Below are positions 53,838-62,586 of a stretch of DNA of 64,000 bases, one piece after another. The position numbers and the translations under genes were made by a program. The notes beneath the pieces are model-generated. The model saw nothing but the letters and a program-made list of their open reading frames with translations, searched no databases and was not told the origin of the DNA. How positions within the stretch are numbered: position 1 is the stretch's first letter; the number at the start of each line of letters is the position of its first letter. Source of the stretch: Rhodoferax mekongensis (GTDB lineage: Bacteria; Pseudomonadota; Gammaproteobacteria; Burkholderiales; Burkholderiaceae_C); NCBI RefSeq assembly GCF_032191775.1, contig NZ_CP132507.1:25001-89000 (forward strand), written 5' to 3'.

Positions 53838-54476
53838 ATGTCCGCCGACACCACACCCTCCGCACCTGCGCTCAGCACCGTTGAAGTACATCAACAGTTG
53901 GGCGCATTGACCCGCCAGTTGCACGACTCCCTGAATGGTTTGGGTCTGGCAGACAAAGTGAAAGATTGGGCGGGTGAGCTCCCCGATGCCAAAAGCCGCC
54001 TTTCCTACATTGCGCGCCTGACCGGTCAGGCTGCGGAAAAAGTACTCAACCAAGTCGACCAGGCCAAAGAACAGCACGATTTCATTGCCGCGGAAACCCG
54101 CCGTATCGGAGAGCTCATCGTCAAAGACCCGGTCGCAGCAGTCGCCAAGGGACATGTGATGAACTTCATCACCGATGTGGACCAAGCCAGCAAGAAGGTG
54201 GATGCACACTTGACCGAAATCATGATGGCACAAGACTTTCATGACCTGACCGGCCAGGTGATTGCCAAAGTGGTAAATCTCGCGGCCACCATTGAAGAGC
54301 AATTGGTTTTGCTCCTGATTCAAACGGCCCCACCGGAAGCGGCGGTCAAAGCATCAGCGACGCCAGCCGAGTATGTTCCTGCACTGGCAGGTCCTGTCGT
54401 GGATGGACAGAGCAACCAGGAAGTGGTGACAGACCAGTCCCAGGTGGACGATTTGCTGGCCAGTCTCGGCTTCTAA
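53838..54476 (+). CDS. cheZ: CheZ, CheY-P phosphatase
   Basis: CheZ ends chemotactic signals by dephosphorylating CheY. The 212-residue protein is a long helical hairpin with the catalytic helix AQDFHDLTGQVIAKV, containing Asp136 and Gln140, a flexible Ala/Pro linker, and the C-terminal CheY-binding tail VDDLLASLGF. It is tightly coupled to cheY. An intrinsic terminator follows at 54490. Confidence 0.96.
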   Translation: MSADTTPSAPALSTVEVHQQLGALTRQLHDSLNGLGLADKVKDWAGELPDAKSRLSYIARLTGQAAEKVLNQVDQAKEQHDFIAAETRRIGELIVKDPVAAVAKGHVMNFITDVDQASKKVDAHLTEIMMAQDFHDLTGQVIAKVVNLAATIEEQLVLLLIQTAPPEAAVKASATPAEYVPALAGPVVDGQSNQEVVTDQSQVDDLLASLGF

Positions 54477-54489
54477 ACAGCCTGAATGA

Positions 54490-54512
54490 AGGGGCGGAAA
54501 GCCCCTCTTTTC
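54490..54512 (+). terminator. Intrinsic terminator after cheZ
   Basis: A 6-bp stem AGGGGC / GCCCCT with a GGAAA loop (54490-54506), followed by CTTTT. It lies 14 bp after the cheZ stop and separates the motAB-cheYZ unit from flhB. Confidence 0.8.
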
Positions 54513-54544
54513 ACCCTTTAGTTTCAGAGGGTGCTCGCGACAAT

Positions 54545-54567
54545 GGTGAGAACGAAAGAGTCTCACC
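54545..54567 (+). promoter_or_regulatory. Hairpin just upstream of the flhB start
   Basis: GGTGAGA (54545-54551) and TCTCACC (54561-54567) pair around the loop ACGAAAGAG, ending 3 bases before the flhB ATG. No other purine-rich ribosome site is visible, so GAAAGAG in the loop is the only candidate and its spacing would depend on the stem. A translational control role is inferred. Confidence 0.4.
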
Positions 54568-54570
54568 ACC

Positions 54571-55725
54571 ATGGAACAAGGCAGCCAAGATCGCAATTTA
54601 CCGGCCTCCGAACGGAAGCTAAAGAAGGCACGCGACGATGGCCAAGTCAGTCGTTCGCAGGACCTGTCGCACCTCGCGGTTTTGGGTGCGGGTGCCGTCG
54701 CCGTTCTCTCCCTCTCCCCTATCCTGTTTGAGCAACTCAAGCTCAGCATGGTTCAGCAACTCAGCTTTGACGCTGAAACCGTGCGACGCACGGGGACCAT
54801 GGTTCAGCGCCTGGGTGATGCCAGCACTATCGGCACAGCCGGTTGCGTGGCCTTTGCTGCCATCGTCATGACCGCAGCCATCTTGGGGGCAGTGGCTTCA
54901 GGTGGCTGGGTCAATAGCCTCAAACCCCTGATGCCGGACTTCTCCAGGCTGAACCCGCTCTCCGGATTCGCAAACCTTTTCTCCAAAAAGAAACTGCTGG
55001 ACACGGCAAAGATGGTGCTGATGACTGCCATTCTGTTTGTGATTGCAGGCCTCTTCCTCAAGTCCGGCATGCAGGAAATGGCGGCGATATTGCTGCAACC
55101 CTCACCCGCTGCGATCAGTCACCTCACCCAGTGGATGACCGGCGGACTGGGGCTGATGCTGCTCGTGATTCTTCTGGCGGCCATGGTCGATGTGCCGCTG
55201 CAATTGTTCCTGCACAAGGACCAGATGAAGATGTCCCATCAGGAAGTCAAAGAGGAAGGCAAAGAGTCCGACGGCAACCCTCAGCTCAAGGGAAAGATCC
55301 GACAAAAGCAACGCGAGATGGCCCAAAAGAGCAGTGTGGGCGCAGTCCCCAAAGCGGACTTCGTGGTGATGAACCCCACCCACTTTGCAGTAGCCATTCG
55401 CTACGACGAAGCCACTATGCGCGCGCCGCGCGTCGTCTCCAAAGGCGCGGATCTGCTGGCCATGAAGATCCGTGATGTGGCCAAGCAACACTCAATTCCG
55501 GTCTTGCAATCCCCCATGTTGGCGCGTGCCCTATACGCCAACGCGGAACTGGATCAGGACATTCCTTCCACGCTGTACACCGCCGTTGCCCAGGTGCTGG
55601 CTTACGTGTACCGCTTGCGCGCCGCCATGCGTGGCGAAGGTGTGATGCCCACCGAAGTTCCGCAACCCTTTGTTCCGCCTGAACTGGATCCCCTGTCCAA
55701 GACCTTGAAGGCAGCCACCCTATGA
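54571..55725 (+). CDS. flhB: FlhB, flagellar export switch protein
   Basis: FlhB controls the change of export substrates from hook to filament type. The 384-residue protein has four membrane helices in the first 210 residues and a cytoplasmic domain with the autocleavage site NPTH (Asn268-Pro269) in VVMNPTHFAVAIRYDE. MSHQEVKEEGKESDGNPQLK is the typical linker. Its stop overlaps the flhA start as ATGA. Confidence 0.96.
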   Translation: MEQGSQDRNLPASERKLKKARDDGQVSRSQDLSHLAVLGAGAVAVLSLSPILFEQLKLSMVQQLSFDAETVRRTGTMVQRLGDASTIGTAGCVAFAAIVMTAAILGAVASGGWVNSLKPLMPDFSRLNPLSGFANLFSKKKLLDTAKMVLMTAILFVIAGLFLKSGMQEMAAILLQPSPAAISHLTQWMTGGLGLMLLVILLAAMVDVPLQLFLHKDQMKMSHQEVKEEGKESDGNPQLKGKIRQKQREMAQKSSVGAVPKADFVVMNPTHFAVAIRYDEATMRAPRVVSKGADLLAMKIRDVAKQHSIPVLQSPMLARALYANAELDQDIPSTLYTAVAQVLAYVYRLRAAMRGEGVMPTEVPQPFVPPELDPLSKTLKAATL

Positions 55726-57802
55726 ACGCCCCATTGAAATCATTCCAACAGTGGTACGCCAGCAATGCCGGCGTGATGCAAGGTGCGGCTGCGCCCATGC
55801 TGGTGGTGGCCATTCTGGCCATGATGGTTCTGCCCCTGCCTCCGCTGTTGCTGGACATGTTCTTCACGATCAACATCGCCGTGGCGCTGATGGTGATGAT
55901 GGTGGCGGCCTACATGATCCGTCCGCTGGACTTTGCCGCCTTCCCCTCGGTCCTGTTGTTGACGACCCTGATGCGCCTCTCGCTCAACGTGGCATCCACA
56001 CGGGTGGTATTGCTGGAAGGCCATACCGGCCCTGGCGCAGCGGGTGCAGTCATTGAAGCGTTCGGCCACTTTCTGATCGGCGGCAACTTCGCTGTCGGTC
56101 TGATTGTGTTTGCCATCCTGGTGGTGATCAACTTTGTCGTCGTCACCAAAGGCTCCGAACGCATTGCCGAAGTATCTGCCCGCTTTACCCTGGATGCGAT
56201 GCCGGGAAAACAGATGGCAGTGGATGCCGACCTGAATGCGGGACTGATCGATGAAAAGGAAGCCAAACGCCGCCGCGCTGAAATCGGCGAAGAGGCGGAA
56301 TTCTTCGGCTCCATGGACGGCGCCTCCAAATTTGTTCGTGGCGATGCGATCGCGGGCATCCTGATCCTGTTGATCAACATCTTCGGTGGATTCGCCATCG
56401 GTATCTTGCAGCACGACCTGAGCGCATCCCAAGCCGCCAACTCCTACATCCTGCTGGCTGTCGGTGACGCTTTGGTAGCGCAGATTCCCGGTTTGCTGAT
56501 CTCTGTGGCTGCCGCCATGGTGGTCTCCCGCGTCGGCAAAGACAAGGACATCGGCAAGCAGATCGTCGGGCAGATGTTTGTGTCTCCCAAAGTCTTGGGT
56601 ATCACCGCGGTGATCATGTTGATCCTCGGCTTGATCCCCAACATGCCGCACTTTGTGTTCCTGAGTATCGGTGCCGTCTTGGCATACGGGGCATGGGCTC
56701 TGGCCAATCGTCCCATCCCCACGGAGGCTGACATTGCACCTGCAGCGCCTACCGGTGACGGCGATGCCACCTGGGATGACTTGCAACCCGTTGATCAGTT
56801 GGGGCTTGAGCTTGGTTACCGCCTGATCGCGCTGGTAGACAAAACCCGCCAAGGTGACTTGCTGAACCGCATCAAAGGGGTACGCCGCAAGTTTGCACAA
56901 GAAGTGGGATTCCTCCCCCCTCGGTCCATGTACGTGACAACCTGGAGCTCAAGCCCAGTGCTTACCGCATTACCTTGCGCGGTGTCATCGTCGGCGAGGG
57001 CGAGGCTTTTCCGGGCATGTACCTCGCAATCAACCCTGGCGGCATCACCACGCCGCTCATTGGAACCGCCACCACCGACCCTGCCTTCGGACTGCCCGCA
57101 CACTGGATCGACGAACGCCAAAAGGAAGCCGCGCAAATGGCCGGATTTACGGTGGTTGATTCCGAGACTGTCATGGCAACCCATTTGTCACACTTGATGC
57201 AAGTCCAGGCCTCAAAGCTTTTGAGCCGGACAGAAACGCAACAACTCGTGGAACACGTGGCAAAACTTGCTCCCAAATTGATAGAAGAGGTCGTTCCCAA
57301 AATGGTCTCCATCGCAGTCTTCCAGAAGGTGCTGCAGCTGCTGCTGGACGAGTCGGTGCATATCCGCGATATCCGGACCATCATCGAATCCATCGCAGAA
57401 CATGCACCTTCCACCAGCGACCCGGTCGAGCTCGCCAAACGGGTCCGCGTGGCACTGTCTCCAGCGATCGTGCAGCAGATTTACGGCCCAACCCGGGAGC
57501 TCAATGTCATTGCTATCGACCCGGGTCTGGAACGCTTGCTGGTGCAAGCCTTGGGCAGCGCCTCCGGCTCCGCACTGGACCCCGGTGTTGCCGACATGCT
57601 CAGCCGCAATGCGGCTGAGACAGCCATGAAACAAGAAGAGGTGGGCGTACCCGCCTGCTTGCTGGTTCCGGACCAGATACGCGGTGCGATCTCGCGCTTG
57701 GTTCGCCGGGTCGCACCCCGCTTGCAAGTCCTTGCTCACAGTGAAATCCCTGAAACCCACACGATCCGTATCGGTCCGATCTTGAGAGGCGCCACATCAT
57801 GA
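55722..57802 (+). pseudogene. flhA: FlhA export gate protein, interrupted by a one-base frameshift
   Basis: FlhA is the largest export-gate protein, with eight membrane helices and a cytoplasmic docking ring. The first frame (55722 to about 56920) encodes the membrane domain, including LPPLLLDMFFTINIAVALMV, RFTLDAMPGKQMAVDADLNA and GGFAIGILQHDLSAS, and the start of the cytoplasmic domain. At a C6 run (56915-56920, after EVGFLPP) the frame breaks; from 56921 the frame VHVRDNLELKPSAYRITLRG continues to 57802. One added C restores a 693-residue FlhA of normal length. Left as is, the product stops at 57197 (491 residues) with a junk tail. A homopolymer sequencing error is most likely; true loss, slippage or phase variation are alternatives. 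Confidence 0.93.
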
Positions 57803-59265
57803 ACGTCCAACGCTTTACCGCAGCCACTTCCCGCGAAGCACTTGCCAAAGCACGACAAGCCTTCGGAGAGGGAACTCTGATTCTTTCCAACCGCCCCACG
57901 GCAAACGGTGTGGAAGTCGTTGCAACAGCGGAAGACAGCCTCGCGACCCTGGAGTCCGCTGTCAGCGCTGCTGGCTCCCGCTCCGGCAACACGCCACAGC
58001 GTCAACCACAGGCACAGCCCAGCTACCGCGAAGTCGCCAGCAAAGTGGAAGAGGACGCCGAGCAACTCGCGATGAGCACGCTGTCTTTCCAAGACTATGT
58101 CCGTGAACGCATGTTGCGCCGGCGCGCCGAGGCTGCGCAAGTGCAAAAACCAGCTCCTACAGCTATGCCTGCGCCCATGCCTGTCTCTGCTGAACCGGTG
58201 CAAGCCGAACGCCCACGCCCCACTTTGACGCAACGTATTGCCATGGACATCGAGGCTCAGCCCCAGCGTCCATCCACACAGCGCAAAGCACAAGCTACAC
58301 CACAAGCACCTGCTGTCAACAAAATCGTCATGGACGAATTGCACGCGATGAAGGAGCTGATTGAAGACCGCTTCAACACCCTCACTTGGTTGGGCCAAGC
58401 CAAGCAAAACCCGATTCAGTCCAACATGATGTTGAAGATGATCCGGGCCGGCTACTCACCGACCCTGTCTCGCGCCATTCTGGAACGTTTGCCAGAAGAA
58501 ATGGATGCGTCTGAATCCGTGCGCTGGGTAATGGATGTCTTGGAGCGCAACCTGCGCACGGACGCAGACTTGCCCTCCCTCCATGAAGAAGGTGGCGTGT
58601 TTGCCCTCATTGGCGCGACCGGTGTAGGCAAGACCACAACGGCGGCCAAACTTGCCGGGCTGTGCGCCCGCACCTATGGCCCCGGCAGCGTGGGCCTGAT
58701 CACCCTGGACACGTACCGCATTGGGGCTCACGAGCAATTGCGCGCTTACGGCAAGATGCTGGGAGTAGTAGCACATCTGGCACACGACAAGGCCGCGCTC
58801 CAGGATTTGCTGGGACTCCTCTCCAACAAGAAAATGGTGTTGATTGACACCACCGGCATCGCGCCGCGTGACCCCCGCAAACGTGAACTCCTGGAGTTGC
58901 TGGACCTGCCGGAAATCAAACGCCTGCTGGTGTTGAATGCCGGCGGACATGGCGACACTCTGGATGAAGCCGTCGGCTGTTTCAAAGGCACCAGTTCCCA
59001 ACAAGTCATCCTTTCCAAAACAGATGAAGCCGTTAAATTGGGGCCGGCCATTGATGCCTGCATACGCCACCAGTTGCTGCTGCGCGGGACAACGACCGGA
59101 CAACGCGTACCAGAAGACTGGGAACCCGCTGTAGCCGCCAAGTTGGTGCGCAGTTCCATGCGCAGCACAGGTGTCTCGGCCTATGACCCGAAGACCAGCG
59201 ACCTCGGCTTCTTCTTCAGCCAACCAGCCAACACCACAGCACACAAGGGGCGCATGGATGCATGA
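57799..59265 (+). CDS. flhF: FlhF, SRP-type GTPase controlling flagellar placement
   Basis: FlhF is a signal-recognition-particle family GTPase that directs flagella to the pole and sets number together with FlhG. The 488-residue product has the N-terminal B domain (RFTAATSREALAKARQAFGE), a Pro/Gln-rich linker, the helical N domain, and the G domain with P-loop LIGATGVGKTTTAAKLAG, LITLDTYRIGAHEQLRAYGK, VLIDTTGIAPRD and the SKTDEAVKLG base-recognition motif. It overlaps flhA by ATGA and the next gene by 8 bases. Confidence 0.95.
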   Translation: MNVQRFTAATSREALAKARQAFGEGTLILSNRPTANGVEVVATAEDSLATLESAVSAAGSRSGNTPQRQPQAQPSYREVASKVEEDAEQLAMSTLSFQDYVRERMLRRRAEAAQVQKPAPTAMPAPMPVSAEPVQAERPRPTLTQRIAMDIEAQPQRPSTQRKAQATPQAPAVNKIVMDELHAMKELIEDRFNTLTWLGQAKQNPIQSNMMLKMIRAGYSPTLSRAILERLPEEMDASESVRWVMDVLERNLRTDADLPSLHEEGGVFALIGATGVGKTTTAAKLAGLCARTYGPGSVGLITLDTYRIGAHEQLRAYGKMLGVVAHLAHDKAALQDLLGLLSNKKMVLIDTTGIAPRDPRKRELLELLDLPEIKRLLVLNAGGHGDTLDEAVGCFKGTSSQQVILSKTDEAVKLGPAIDACIRHQLLLRGTTTGQRVPEDWEPAVAAKLVRSSMRSTGVSAYDPKTSDLGFFFSQPANTTAHKGRMDA

Positions 59266-60049
59266 CAGACCGCCGAACCAAGCCGCGGGCTTGATGGACT
59301 TTGCTGTGCCTCAAACCCCGAAACTCCTGGCCATGGTGAGCCATGGCGATGAGCAAGCAGAGCTCCCGCTCCTGCTCCGTGTGTGCGCTGCCTTGGTAGG
59401 CTTTGGCTACACCGTGACCGTGCTGGACGGATCAGTGCTTGAAACCCCGGAAAACCCGGGGCTTGAGCAACTGCTGAACTTCACGCTCCCAGCCCCCACC
59501 CACGATGATGCGCCCGGATGGAGCATCCTGCCTGCCGGGATTGGCCTGCAAAGTCTGTCTGCAGCCCACCGCCATGGCGGACCTGGCATTGGGGACTGCG
59601 GTTCGTTCTTTGCCCATGAAAGCATCGTGATCGTTTACGCCAATGCCCACAGCTTGACGCCCCTACTGAGAGGAAGCCAGGTTAGACCATTGCTCGCCAT
59701 GTCTGCGGCCAAAACCTCTCTCTTGACTACGTATCTGGCTCTCAAGCGCTTGTTGCTCAAAGCAAAGGTTGAGCCTACCATCGTGAATATGGTGGATACA
59801 ACCCGTATGGAGAGATCAAGCGCCGCATCGCCAACCAGCCTGAGCGATTGTGCGAAGTATTTTCTGAATTACGAAGTCAATCCGCTGCACATACCAGCAC
59901 CCATTGGCGATGAACGCCCCTCTGCCAGCATAGAGCGGCTTTCATTGGGTCTGCTGGAAACCGCCATGCCGCTTGAGGCGGGATGGGCCTATGCTCCTCA
60001 ACGTAACAGACAATCTTTCAGCACCGCAATGCCCGCAGGGAGACACTGA
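59258..60049 (+). CDS. FlhG/MinD-like protein lacking the P-loop
   Basis: A 263-residue protein between flhF and fliA, the usual place of flhG (fleN). The ATG at 59258 overlaps the flhF stop by 8 bases; the longer frame lies inside flhF. The outline of the ParA/MinD fold can be followed: KLLAMVSHGDEQAELPLLLR aligns with the FlhG strand and P-loop, LVGFGYTVTVLDG with the helix and the LLDAD strand, and KVEPTIVNMV with the later VVNMV strand. The GKGGVGKT P-loop is replaced by residues without Gly-Lys-Thr, so it probably does not hydrolyse ATP. It may be a partner of FlhF that works by binding alone. Confidence 0.7.
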   Translation: MHDRPPNQAAGLMDFAVPQTPKLLAMVSHGDEQAELPLLLRVCAALVGFGYTVTVLDGSVLETPENPGLEQLLNFTLPAPTHDDAPGWSILPAGIGLQSLSAAHRHGGPGIGDCGSFFAHESIVIVYANAHSLTPLLRGSQVRPLLAMSAAKTSLLTTYLALKRLLLKAKVEPTIVNMVDTTRMERSSAASPTSLSDCAKYFLNYEVNPLHIPAPIGDERPSASIERLSLGLLETAMPLEAGWAYAPQRNRQSFSTAMPAGRH

Positions 60050-60765
60050 TGTACACCGCCAAAGGGCAACTTGACCGCTCTGCACTGATCAAACAGTACC
60101 AACCCTTGGTGCGTCGGCTGGCGCATCACATGATGGCAAAGCTGCCCCCGAGCGTGGAAGTGGACGACCTGATCCAGGTCGGATTGATTGGCTTGTCCGA
60201 TGCACTGTCCCGCTACGAAGCCTCACAGGGCGTGCAGTTTGAAACTTTCGCCACGCAGCGCATTCGAGGCGCCATGCTGGACGAGCTCCGCGAAAACGAC
60301 TGGATGTCCCGCGGGTCTCGAAAGAGCCAAAAGGAAATAGAAACCGCATTGCGCAAACTCGAGCACAAGCTCGGACGCAGCCCGGCAGAATCCGAGATTG
60401 CTGCCGAACTGGGTATGTCATTAGCGGACTACCAATCGCTGTTGGGTAAGGTGCGCGGAACCCAGCTGGTCTATTTGGAGGATATGGCACGCCGCAACGA
60501 GGACGATGACACCTATCTGGACCGTCATGTGGCCGATCAGGACGCAGACCCGCTCAACATGTTGCGCGACCAGCGCCTGCGCCAATCCTTGGTTGAGGCT
60601 ATCAAATGCCTGCCTGAGCGGGAGCAGTACATCATGAGCATGTACTACGAACAGGACATGAACCTCAAAGAGATTGCAGCGGTCTTGGACGTTACCGAGT
60701 CCCGTGTCTGCCAACTTCACAGTCAATCGATTGCGCGGCTGCGCGCCAAAATGCGATCTCACTGA
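60049..60765 (+). CDS. fliA: FliA, flagellar sigma-28 factor
   Basis: FliA directs RNA polymerase to class III flagellar and chemotaxis promoters. The 238-residue protein has region 2 (QYQPLVRRLAHHMMAKLPPS, DLIQVGLIGLSDALSRYEAS, FETFATQRIRGAMLDELREN), region 3 (RKSQKEIETALRKLEHKLGR) and region 4 with the -35-binding helix-turn-helix (LKEIAAVLDVTESRVCQLHS). Its ATG overlaps the preceding stop (TGATG). It is held inactive by FlgM, encoded at 61251-61580. Confidence 0.96.
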   Translation: MYTAKGQLDRSALIKQYQPLVRRLAHHMMAKLPPSVEVDDLIQVGLIGLSDALSRYEASQGVQFETFATQRIRGAMLDELRENDWMSRGSRKSQKEIETALRKLEHKLGRSPAESEIAAELGMSLADYQSLLGKVRGTQLVYLEDMARRNEDDDTYLDRHVADQDADPLNMLRDQRLRQSLVEAIKCLPEREQYIMSMYYEQDMNLKEIAAVLDVTESRVCQLHSQSIARLRAKMRSH

Positions 60766-60771
60766 ATGCCA

Positions 60772-60817
60772 GCCGACAATGACTAAGGGCCCGCGAGGGC
60801 CCTTAGTCATTGTCGGC
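60772..60817. terminator. Bidirectional hairpin between convergent fliA and flgN
   Basis: A perfect 21-bp inverted repeat, arms 60772-60792 and 60797-60817, closed by a GCGA (GNRA) tetraloop. It sits 6 bp after the fliA stop and 12 bp after the flgN stop. The symmetrical stem should end transcripts from both sides, though neither side is followed by a proper T run. Confidence 0.75.
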
Positions 60818-60829
60818 AAAGGAAGAAGA

Positions 60830-61207
60830 TCACGCCGCGAATGTAGGTAGCCGCCCGGATGCCCTCGGGCCCGAGCCGTAAGTACCGCTACTAGCGTAGG
60901 TAGGCTCCACAGTTGCAGGTACCACCAAGTTCAATGCTTGCTCAACCAACATGGCTCGTCGCAAGAGATTGGCCCTTACGACCTGCAACCCTTCCGCCAA
61001 TGCCTTTACACGTTGGGTCACGACACCATGGGCCAGCCCTTGGCGCTGCCATTGTTGCCAAACTTCAGACAAATTCACTGAAAGTTGTTGCACCTGTTCT
61101 GACAAAGAAGGCAAAACTTCGATGTCACCTGCGGCTACAGCAACCGCCAATTGATTGAAATGCGCTTCCAGTGCGTCGAAATATGAATCAGGCGTTGTGA
61201 GGTTCAT
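60830..61207 (-). CDS. flgN: FlgN, chaperone for hook-filament junction proteins
   Basis: FlgN escorts FlgK and FlgL to the export gate. The 125-residue, mostly helical product begins with YFDALEAHFNQLAVAVAAGD and continues in heptad-like pattern to about residue 95; the C terminus is Gly/Ser-rich. Sequence conservation in this family is low, so position directly after flgM and the helical character support the call. Confidence 0.85.
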   Translation of the reverse strand: MNLTTPDSYFDALEAHFNQLAVAVAAGDIEVLPSLSEQVQQLSVNLSEVWQQWQRQGLAHGVVTQRVKALAEGLQVVRANLLRRAMLVEQALNLVVPATVEPTYASSGTYGSGPRASGRLPTFAA

Positions 61208-61250
61208 GTCCAGGCCTTTGCATCAAATGGGATGCGCAGGCCTACAGCAG

Positions 61251-61580
61251 TTATCGCGTTGTGCGATCCAGCATCTCCTGCGCGTTGGAAAGTAGTTTGT
61301 CCGCAATCGCTTCGGCATTGACGGTGTATGTGCCATCCTGAATGGCAGCCTTTACCGAAGCAACTTTCGCGGTGTCCACATCGGCTTCGTTGCGTTCCGG
61401 CTTTTCCAGGGCCCGCGCCGCAGTAGAAACCGTGACAGCCACTCCAGCTGAACGTGTGCTTTGGGCTGCGTTGGTGTTCGCGTTGGCCGCCGCATTGCTG
61501 CTCTGTGCCGCTTTTTGGGCAGCACCGGACACCGTAGACGTTACGGAAGCGGGAATATCTGAAGGTTGACCAATTTTCAT
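61251..61580 (-). CDS. flgM: FlgM, anti-sigma-28 factor
   Basis: FlgM binds FliA until the hook is complete, then is exported through the hook-basal body. The ATG at 61578-61580 gives 109 residues and has GGAG 6 bases upstream; a TTG four codons earlier is less likely. The N terminus (MKIGQPSDIPASV) and the Ala/Asn-rich disordered half are typical, and the C-terminal FliA-binding helices are VASVKAAIQDGTYTVNAEAI and ADKLLSNAQEML. A strong sigma-28 promoter precedes it, giving FliA control over its own inhibitor. Confidence 0.94.
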   Translation of the reverse strand: MKIGQPSDIPASVTSTVSGAAQKAAQSSNAAANANTNAAQSTRSAGVAVTVSTAARALEKPERNEADVDTAKVASVKAAIQDGTYTVNAEAIADKLLSNAQEMLDRTTR

Positions 61581-61622
61581 CGCGTTCTCCAAAACTACGG
61601 TAAGCGTAGCCTCGTACGAGAG

Positions 61623-61649
61623 TTATCGGTCCAATCATGGCGAACTTTA
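61623..61649 (-). promoter_or_regulatory. Sigma-28 promoter of flgM-flgN
   Basis: Minus strand: -35 TAAAGTTC (61642-61649, 7 of 8), 11-base spacer, -10 ACCGATAA (61623-61630, 7 of 8). Transcription would begin about 36 bases before the flgM ATG. It is the best overall sigma-28 match in the window. Confidence 0.85.
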
Positions 61650-61650
61650 G

Positions 61651-61670
61651 GGTTTTTTGCATAAAAAACC
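61651..61670 (-). terminator. Candidate terminator of flgA
   Basis: A perfect 8-bp inverted repeat, GGTTTTTT / AAAAAACC around GCAT, lies 4 bp after the flgA stop and directly before the flgM -35 box. The stem is AT-rich and there is no separate T run, so termination is probably partial. Confidence 0.4.
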
Positions 61671-61674
61671 GCCC

Positions 61675-62412
61675 TTAAAGGTCTATTTTTACTGTTCGCA
61701 TATCCAGTACCGTGCCCGAAGCGACCCTGCCGTTGTCCATCCGCACGCGCGCTTGCTGCCCGATGACACCCGCAGAGAGCGCTTGCGCCTCGCTCGATAT
61801 CTGGAATCCGGGCCCCTGTGCCACGATCTTGACCGAGGCACCCGCTTGGAAAACCTGTGCCGGCCGAACCATGCCTTGCCGCATGGCTTGACCGGTTGTG
61901 AGGGTGCGACTGGCTGTCTGCCCCAACCACGCCGTCTTGTCGGCGAGAACAGGACTCTGCTCCTCGGCCCAGTCGACTTCGCCACGCGTGACATCTGACT
62001 CGGAAATATTGGCTCCCGAATTGACCTGATTCCTGACAACCCACGCTTCGCCCATAGCCCTGACGGTTACTGGCAAGGTCACATTCCAGCGGCTGATCCC
62101 GTCTACACAGCGCATGCCGATGCGGCTGCGCCCCCATAAACGGGAACCTGGCGGCACATAGGCTTCGATGTTCCCGCATGCTGCCAGTTTGACCCGGCTG
62201 TCCAACGCGCCTACGGTCACCTCCATCCGGAGGTTGGAGCCTTCGGCACGCTGAGCTTTCAACACCGCATCTTTGGCCCAGCTTTGGGCCATGGCCTGTA
62301 GCACCGTTCCCGTTTGTTCTTGGGCATTAGCTGTCGTCGACAGAAATAGCCCGGCAATCAGCATCGCGCGAGTCAGCGGGCGTTGAACGGAAGTACAAAA
62401 GAATGAAGGCAT
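61675..62412 (-). CDS. flgA: FlgA, P-ring assembly chaperone
   Basis: FlgA is a periplasmic chaperone for assembly of the flagellar P ring from FlgI. The 245-residue product has a signal peptide (LTRAMLIAGLFLSTTANA), a variable N-terminal domain (YVPPGSRLWGRSRIGMRCVD), and the C-terminal SAF domain (NSGANISESDVTRGEVDW, RTLTTGQAMRQGMVRPAQVF, IGQQARVRMDNGRVASGTVL). It is divergent from flgB across a 174-bp gap, which contains TATTCGAC and TTATTCC elements similar to those before fliF and fliL. Confidence 0.94.
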   Translation of the reverse strand: MPSFFCTSVQRPLTRAMLIAGLFLSTTANAQEQTGTVLQAMAQSWAKDAVLKAQRAEGSNLRMEVTVGALDSRVKLAACGNIEAYVPPGSRLWGRSRIGMRCVDGISRWNVTLPVTVRAMGEAWVVRNQVNSGANISESDVTRGEVDWAEEQSPVLADKTAWLGQTASRTLTTGQAMRQGMVRPAQVFQAGASVKIVAQGPGFQISSEAQALSAGVIGQQARVRMDNGRVASGTVLDMRTVKIDL

Positions 62413-62586
62413 GAATGACTCCTAGGGAGGCCTTCACTATAGGAACGCACGGGCTCCAAGAAGCCCGCAAATGCGTAGTATTCGACGCCTTATTCCAAGG
62501 CTCAAAAATTAAAGCTTTTCCCATAATTGCCTCACATCGCCAGCCTTGGCCCCTGCCGGGAGCGATTGACAACTGTCGAGGTGCCC

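Noticed and set aside
56975..57802. A separate 275-residue gene after flhA
   Set aside because: Its sequence is the missing cytoplasmic domain of FlhA, beginning mid-domain with no ribosome site, so it is the second part of one broken gene.
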